Shown here one piece after another: positions 6,128 through 11,064 of a stretch of 11,064 bases of DNA. The position numbers and the translations under genes were made by a program. Origin of the DNA: Actinomycetes bacterium (lineage in GTDB: Bacteria > Actinomycetota > Acidimicrobiia > Acidimicrobiales > Palsa-688); contig JAJZYO010000042.1 in NCBI GenBank assembly GCA_021798075.1, forward strand, positions 1 through 11,064, given 5' to 3'. Position 1 is the first letter of the stretch, and each line of letters begins with the position of its first letter. The notes under the pieces were generated by a model. That model searched no databases and was not told the DNA's origin. It worked only from the letters and a program-made list of their open reading frames with translations.

Positions 6128-7213
6128 ATGGCAAGCGCTTATAAGAGCCCTCTATACGAGATGACACGGACCACACCGACGTGCCTGTGGAACGACTCTG
6201 CGTCCACTTCCGAGCTCACCTACGCGCTCGACAACGGCGCCGTCGGGGCCACGTGCAACCCCGTGATAGCTCTCACGGTCGTCCGCCAGGAGGAGGACCG
6301 CTGGATGCCACGGCTCGCCGAGCTCGTCGAGGAGCACCCCGCCGAGACAGAGGACCAGGTGGGCTGGAGGCTCGTGGAGGAGCTCTCGCGGAGCGCAGCA
6401 CGCTTGCTCGTGCCCGCCTTCGAGCAGTCCAAGGGCAGGAACGGCCGCCTTTCCATCCAAACCGACCCCCGGTACTACCGAGACACCAAGGCCATAGTGC
6501 GCCAAGCCGAGCGGTTCAGCCAGCTGGCCCCCAACATGATCGTGAAGATCCCCGCCACCGCTGCGGGCATCCCCGCCATAGAGGAGGCCACCTACGCCGG
6601 CATAAGCGTGAACGCCACCGTGAGCTTCAGCGTCCCCCAGGCCGTCGTGGTCGGAGAAGCGGTCGAGCGCGGACTGCGGAGGCGGGAGGCCGAGGGCAAG
6701 GACACCCTCGGCATGGGGCCGGTCTGCACGATCATGGTCGGGCGCCTCGACGACTGGCTGAAGGTGGTCGCCGAAAAGAAGGGGATCTTGACCGACCCGG
6801 GCCACCTCGAATGGGCCGGGGTCGCCGTCTTCAAAAAGGCGTACCAGATCTACACCGAACGCCACTACCGCACCCGGCTGCTCTCGGCCGCCTTCCGCAA
6901 CCATTTCCACTGGAGCGAGCTCGTGGGCGGGGACGTCGTCATCTCTCCCCCCCACGCGTGGCAGGTGCGGATCAACCGGAGCGACATCCCCGTGGAGCAC
7001 AGGATCGAACGGCCCGTGGCCCCCAAGATCGTCTCCGACCTCATGGCGCGCTTCCCCGATTTCGAGCGCGCCTACGAGCCAGACGGCCTATCCGCCGGCG
7101 AGTTCGACAACTTCGGCCCCACCCGGCGCACCCTGCGCCAGTTCATGCGGGCCTGTACGGACCTGGCCAGCCTCGCCCGCGACGTGATGACGCCTGACCC
7201 AGACCGGCTCTGA
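6128..7213 (+). CDS. Transaldolase-family enzyme with a Gln in place of the usual catalytic Glu
   Basis: This 361-residue TIM-barrel protein has both transaldolase signatures: GATCNPVI (40-47) and MIVKIPAT (137-144) with the Schiff-base Lys140. Aligned by eye to E. coli TalB: Asp17 = Asp23, Asn35 = Asn44, Lys132 = Lys140, Asn154 = Asn162, Thr156 = Thr164, Arg181 = Arg206. Glu96, which orients the catalytic water, is Gln111 (in SIQTDPR); Phe178 is Met203. Fructose-6-phosphate aldolase (FSA) also has Gln at the Glu96 position, so an aldolase or a non-standard transaldolase activity is possible. The ATG at 6128 has AAGGAGA (6109-6115) 12 nt upstream and AAGAGG (6116-6121) 6 nt upstream; an in-frame TTG at 6071 lies in the tandem repeat and would add an unlikely tail. 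Its location between a regulator and a sugar importer suggests a dedicated catabolic role rather than the pentose phosphate pathway. Family assignment is firm; substrate is unknown. Confidence 0.88.
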   Translation: MASAYKSPLYEMTRTTPTCLWNDSASTSELTYALDNGAVGATCNPVIALTVVRQEEDRWMPRLAELVEEHPAETEDQVGWRLVEELSRSAARLLVPAFEQSKGRNGRLSIQTDPRYYRDTKAIVRQAERFSQLAPNMIVKIPATAAGIPAIEEATYAGISVNATVSFSVPQAVVVGEAVERGLRRREAEGKDTLGMGPVCTIMVGRLDDWLKVVAEKKGILTDPGHLEWAGVAVFKKAYQIYTERHYRTRLLSAAFRNHFHWSELVGGDVVISPPHAWQVRINRSDIPVEHRIERPVAPKIVSDLMARFPDFERAYEPDGLSAGEFDNFGPTRRTLRQFMRACTDLASLARDVMTPDPDRL

Positions 7214-7225
7214 CCGGCTTGCGCC

Positions 7226-7243
7226 TACCCCCTTAAGGGTGTA
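7226..7243. promoter_or_regulatory. Palindrome upstream of the CUT1 operon, possible operator
   Basis: CCCTTAAGGG (7230-7239) is a perfect 10-bp palindrome; with flanks it extends to an 18-bp palindrome (7226-7243) with one mismatched pair. It lies 13 nt after the transaldolase stop. It overlaps GTAAG-ACA-CTTAC (7241-7253), a second small inverted repeat. No T-run follows, so a rho-independent terminator is unlikely. The rest of the 92-nt gap to 7305 holds the ribosome binding site; I see no convincing promoter. Confidence 0.4.
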
Positions 7244-7292
7244 AGACACTTACCGAGTGGCGCCATGCGCGCTCTCTGCAAGCTCGGTCCAC

Positions 7293-7300
7293 GAGGAGGG
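7293..7300 (+). promoter_or_regulatory. Strong ribosome binding site of the CUT1 binding protein
   Basis: GAGGAGGG lies 5 nt before the GTG at 7306. It is one of the strongest Shine-Dalgarno sites in the window, and it fixes a GTG start and suggests high translation of this gene, as expected for a binding protein made in excess over its permeases. Confidence 0.75.
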
Positions 7301-7305
7301 AAACA

Positions 7306-8754
7306 GTGAACGAGAGGCACATTACAACTAAACAGGCGAGACCGCGCCTTCGCGCCGTCGGCGCGCTGGTCGCCGCTGTCTCGTCATTAGCAATGTTATC
7401 GGTCCCAGCGGCCCTGGCATCGGCGTCCCCGGTCATCAACCTCACGCTCGAGGCCAACGCCACGCTTTCTGCGAAGAACAATACCGAGGCCGTCTGGGAG
7501 ACCAAGTACATAATCCCAGGTTTCGAGAAGATGATGAAGGCCAAGGGTGTCAACGTCAACGTGAGCTTCATCGGCAGCGGCGTCAGCGGAGAGGATTACG
7601 CCAACAAGCTCGCGCTAGAGATACGCTCCGGCTCAGGGCCGGACGTGTTCGACCTGGACGGGCCGTACGTGGGTGAGTTCGTGGAAGCTCGCTACCTGAA
7701 GCCTCTGACACTGCTAGCCGGCCCTCAGGTGGACAGCTGGCCGGGGTGGGCACAGATACCGAAATCCATCCAGGCTACGGCCAAGTTCCACAACGTCCGC
7801 TATGGCATACCCGGCGGCCCCGACGGAAGGGTGCTCTTCTACAACAAGCAACTGTTCAAGAAAGCGGGCCTTCCCACCAACTGGCAGCCGACGAGTTGGG
7901 CACAGCTCGTCTCTGCCGCTCAAACCCTGAAGGCGAAGATCCCCGGGATCGAGCCTCTCCAGATAGACGGGGGCGCAGCGATGGGCGAGGCGACCACGCT
8001 CCAGGGCTTCCTGCCGATCCTCGCCGGCGCTGGCGCGGAAATCTGGAACAAGGCCACAGGCAAGTGGCAGGGGGACACGGTGCCCATGCAGACCGCAGCA
8101 GGGCTTTACAACTACATCTACACCCACGGTCTCGCCAATGCCAGCCTCCAGCTCGGCTCCAATGGGCGCAACAACACCTTCCAGGCGTTCGCGGAGGGCA
8201 AAGTAGGCATCTACCTGGAAAGCGAGTACCTGTACATTTCGGTCCTCGCCCCTGGCACCCTCTACCCCATGCCCAACGAGGCCAAGGTCGTGGGCTGGGC
8301 GCTGATCCCCGCCGAAGCTCCCGGCAAGGGCATACGTCACCAGAACTTCGTGAGCTATTCGGGCGGCGGCGGCACCTTCCTGAACCCCCATACCAAGAAC
8401 CCCAAAATCGCTTGGGACCTGCTCTCTTATATGTACTCCGAACAGTCCCAGCTCCAGCTAGAGCGCATGGGCAAACCAGAGCTCAACTCCCGCCACGACG
8501 TCAACACGGCTTACCTCTCGCACTACTGCACCGGGGTGAGCAAGCAATCCTGCGCCCTGCTCCGTTTCATATCCAACAAGGTCCTGCCTATAACCGCAGT
8601 CCGCCCCTCGCTGGCGGTCTACCCATCTGTGTCCGCGCAGATCCAGCAGTTGGCACAAAACCTGGCCACGGGACAGAGCATCAAGCGCGCCCTCGGCACC
8701 TATGTCAGCGCGCTCGACAAAATCGTCGGTCCGGCCCACGTCCAGAACAGTTGA
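7306..8754 (+). CDS. Extracellular solute-binding protein, CUT1 (maltose/oligosaccharide) class
   Basis: The 482-residue protein begins with a Sec signal: basic n-region (RPRLR, 12-16), hydrophobic core (18-36) and probable cleavage after ALASA near residue 40. No lipobox cysteine is present, so the mature protein may be free or held by an uncleaved signal. Family-1 binding-protein features include GSGPDVFDLDGPYVGEF (107-123 region), YGIPGGPDGRVLFYNKQLFKKAGLP with the YNK strand, FAEGKVGIYLESEY and a C-terminal helical part. Two cysteines in HYCTGVSKQSC could form a disulfide. The family binds di- or oligosaccharides, polyols or glycerol-phosphate compounds outside the membrane. The GTG start is fixed by GAGGAGGG. 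Permease genes follow directly; the first starts inside this gene (53-nt overlap). The ligand cannot be read from the sequence. Confidence 0.92.
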   Translation: MNERHITTKQARPRLRAVGALVAAVSSLAMLSVPAALASASPVINLTLEANATLSAKNNTEAVWETKYIIPGFEKMMKAKGVNVNVSFIGSGVSGEDYANKLALEIRSGSGPDVFDLDGPYVGEFVEARYLKPLTLLAGPQVDSWPGWAQIPKSIQATAKFHNVRYGIPGGPDGRVLFYNKQLFKKAGLPTNWQPTSWAQLVSAAQTLKAKIPGIEPLQIDGGAAMGEATTLQGFLPILAGAGAEIWNKATGKWQGDTVPMQTAAGLYNYIYTHGLANASLQLGSNGRNNTFQAFAEGKVGIYLESEYLYISVLAPGTLYPMPNEAKVVGWALIPAEAPGKGIRHQNFVSYSGGGGTFLNPHTKNPKIAWDLLSYMYSEQSQLQLERMGKPELNSRHDVNTAYLSHYCTGVSKQSCALLRFISNKVLPITAVRPSLAVYPSVSAQIQQLAQNLATGQSIKRALGTYVSALDKIVGPAHVQNS

Positions 8755-9697
8755 CCACCCTCTCGGCCAGATAGCCGAGCCATCTCTCGGGCCGGCCGCC
8801 TCACTCGAAGCCGCCGGCCCGAGCGGGCTCGGTCGCAAGTGGGCGACTGTTTTCCTTACGCCCTCTGCTGTCCTCATCGGCGTTTTCCTAATCTTCCCGG
8901 CAGCATGGACGCTGTACCTCGGGCTCACCAACTTCAGCCTCGTCGGCTTCGCCGCAGCCCACACAACTTTCGAAGGCCTCGCTAATTACAGAAACGCCAT
9001 CACCGACCCCGAGTTTGGCAATTCGCTCCTCATCACGCTCGTCTACGTCTTCGGCTCGGCCATCGTGGGCCAGGTTGTGCTCGGCTTCGCCATGGCCTGG
9101 AAGTGGAAGGACTGGCGCAGCCCTCTGCGCAGGGCCGTGGAGGCGCTGGCCATCATCGCGTGGATCGTCCCCAGTTCCGTGGTCGCGTTCCTTTGGATCA
9201 GCTACCTCCAAGGTAATATCGGCCCGCTGGTCGAGCAGGGCACGCTCGACTTCATCTTGCACATCTCTACCAACTGGCTCCTGCAGTTCCCCCTGCTCTC
9301 GCTCATTATCTTCAACGTCTGGCGGGGCAGCGCCTTTTCCATGATGCTGTTCAACGGCGCGCTCCAGAGCGTCCCTCCCTCCTACCTGGAGACAGCGAGG
9401 ATAAGCGGGGCCTCGGAGTTCCAACAGCTCCGCGACGTGGTCCTCCCCCGGATAAAGGGCCACGTGCCCACAGACGTCCTGCTGATCAGCCTCTGGACCT
9501 TCAACGACTTCACCCCCTACCTGCTCACCGCCGGCGGGCCGAACGGCCAGACGGAGACCTTGCCGGTCTTCGTGTACAAGGTTGCTTTCCAACAAGGAAA
9601 TCTCGGTTACGCATCGGCTATATCGCTCATCATGCTTGTAATAAACTCGGTCATCGCCGTCGTCTACCTAAGCCTCCTCCGGTCTCGCAATACATGA
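8702..9697 (+). CDS. Sugar ABC transporter permease, CUT1 class, MalF/UgpA-like
   Basis: The 331-residue protein has six or so predicted membrane segments starting near residue 50, a periplasmic loop with FEGLANYRNAI (90-100), and the EAA loop YLETARISGASEFQQLRDVVLPRIKG (228-253), which docks onto the ATPase. The only ATG, GTG or TTG in frame before the first helix is the ATG at 8702, so the gene overlaps the binding-protein gene by 53 nt. No Shine-Dalgarno site precedes it; initiation may depend on ribosomes translating the upstream gene, or an unusual start codon is used. The 48 residues before the first helix are Ser/Pro/Ala-rich and partly encoded by two hairpins. The gene ends in an ATGA overlap with the next permease, with which it should form a heterodimer. 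Confidence 0.9.
   Translation: MSARSTKSSVRPTSRTVDHPLGQIAEPSLGPAASLEAAGPSGLGRKWATVFLTPSAVLIGVFLIFPAAWTLYLGLTNFSLVGFAAAHTTFEGLANYRNAITDPEFGNSLLITLVYVFGSAIVGQVVLGFAMAWKWKDWRSPLRRAVEALAIIAWIVPSSVVAFLWISYLQGNIGPLVEQGTLDFILHISTNWLLQFPLLSLIIFNVWRGSAFSMMLFNGALQSVPPSYLETARISGASEFQQLRDVVLPRIKGHVPTDVLLISLWTFNDFTPYLLTAGGPNGQTETLPVFVYKVAFQQGNLGYASAISLIMLVINSVIAVVYLSLLRSRNT
8762..8779 (+). other. Hairpin 7 nt after the CUT1 binding-protein stop
   Basis: CTCGGC (8762-8767) and GCCGAG (8774-8779) are perfect 6-bp arms with a 6-nt loop. The site lies just after the TGA at 8752-8754 but inside the permease reading frame. Such structures downstream of binding-protein genes often protect the upstream mRNA from 3' exonucleases, raising binding-protein levels. 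Confidence 0.5.
8786..8823 (+). other. Long GC-rich hairpin in the 5' coding part of the CUT1 permease
   Basis: CTCGGGCCGGC (8786-8796) and GCCGGCCCGAG (8813-8823) are perfect 11-bp arms around a 16-nt loop; two further pairs form within the loop after one mismatch. No T-run follows. It encodes residues about 29-41 of the permease, an Ala/Gly/Pro-rich tail before the first helix. With the adjacent 8762-8779 hairpin it forms a structured block at the binding-protein/permease junction. Confidence 0.65.
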
Positions 9698-10562
9698 GCG
9701 CACCCACCGCGGCCTCGCCGATCGACCAAAGGCCCTTGCGTGGCGTCTTGGCCCTGTTCGCCAGCCGCGCCGGCTTCTATGCATTCGCGGCCCTCGTGGC
9801 TGCGTTCTTCGCCCTGCCCATGGCTTGGCTCGTGCTCGCGCCCTTCGAGGCGCACCCCACCTTCGTCGCTGGGCTCGTCCAGCCAACCCTCGACAACTTC
9901 GCTGTCGTGTTCAAGAACCCCGATGCCCTCGCATCACTGCGCAACTCGCTCGTGCTGGCGGTCGGCACGATGGCGGTAGTCGTAGTGTGCGCATCCCTCG
10001 CCGCTTACGCGCTCTCGCGCGTGAAGCTGCCCGGCCGGGACATCACCCTCTATGTCCTCCTGCTCTTTTCCTCGGTGGTCACCGGGTCTGCCGCTATGGT
10101 GCCGATCTTCGTGCTCGTGTACGACCTGCACCTAATCAACACCCTGGAGGGGGTGATCTTGGTGCTGGCAGGTGGCACTCTGCCGGCATCGATATTCATC
10201 CTTAAGGACTTCATGGACTCCGTGCCGACCAGCTACGAGGAATCCGCCAGGGTCTTCGGGGCCGGACCTTTCCGCATCCTGAAAGACGTCGTAGCCCCCA
10301 TCGTCCGGCCGGGTTTGGTAGTGATCGCCGTCTGGAGCATCGTGACGGTCTGGGGCAGCTTCCTCACCCCGTTCATCCTGTTGGACAAGCCGAGCCTCTT
10401 GCCTGCGTCGGTCGAGATATACAGCTACTACGACGTGGGCGGCTCGGCCAAGCTGCCCTTGATCGCAGCTTTTGCACTCGTGTACACGCTGCCCGTTGTC
10501 GTGATCTACCTAATCGTCCAGCACCGCTACGGCTTCAGGTTTTTCGGGGGTATAAAGGGCTG

Positions 10563-10563
<1 letters not shown>
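9694..10563 (+). CDS. Sugar ABC transporter permease, CUT1 class, MalG-like
   Basis: The 289-residue protein has about six membrane segments, the first at residues 29-50. Its EAA loop, YEESARVFGAGPFRILKDVV (181-200) followed by APIVRPG, contacts the ATPase. The segment PTLDNFAVVFKNP (64-76) before helix two, SLRNSLVLA (81-89) and the C-terminal GFRFFGGIKG are typical of the MalG/UgpE half of CUT1 importers. The ATG overlaps the previous permease stop as ATGA, and its own TGA shares one base with the ATPase ATG, so expression should be coupled. It pairs with the upstream permease to form the translocation channel. The family is clear; the transported sugar is not. Confidence 0.93.

Positions 10564-11064
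<501 letters not shown>

Noticed and set aside
7226..7243. Rho-independent terminator after the transaldolase
   Set aside because: The palindrome has no loop of useful size and no T-run, and genes on both sides run in the same direction.

Overview
The window is GC-rich DNA with tightly packed operons. Start/stop overlaps of the ATGA type, GTG starts and one gene that looks leaderless suggest an actinobacterium. Isoleucine ATA codons occur at moderate frequency in genes on both sides, so composition gives no sign that one half was recently acquired. Assignment below phylum is not possible from this sequence alone.

Layout: two carbohydrate-uptake operons diverge from a 165-bp control region (5066-5230). 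Leftwards (minus strand, read 5065 to 14) runs a CUT2/ribose-class ABC transporter: substrate-binding protein, one RbsC-type permease and a single-domain ATPase. It is followed by a Gfo/Idh/MocA NAD(P)-dependent dehydrogenase resembling inositol 2-dehydrogenase and a TIM-barrel protein resembling inosose dehydratase (IolE). Rightwards run an IclR-family regulator, a transaldolase-family enzyme, and a CUT1/maltose-class ABC transporter: substrate-binding protein, two permeases and an ATPase cut off by the window end.

The simplest reading is one catabolic locus. A cyclitol or sugar enters through one or both transporters, is oxidised by the dehydrogenase, and is dehydrated or isomerised by the TIM-barrel protein. 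The transaldolase-like enzyme may act on a downstream ketose phosphate. The IclR protein would sense the substrate or an intermediate from the middle of the locus. The genes needed to complete a classical myo-inositol pathway (IolB, IolC, IolD, IolJ) are not in the window, so the substrate stays open.

Points that stand out: three copies of ATGTRRACAA in the divergent control region, two in direct repeat at a 20-bp pitch; a regulator whose -10 box lies 9 nt before its ATG; a perfect 3 x 17-bp tandem repeat across the regulator's stop codon; a transaldolase with Gln where the classical enzymes have a catalytic Glu; strong hairpins just after each binding-protein gene, inside the 5' coding part of the permease; and two binding proteins that both lack a lipoprotein cysteine. 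No intergenic stretch exceeds 300 bases.
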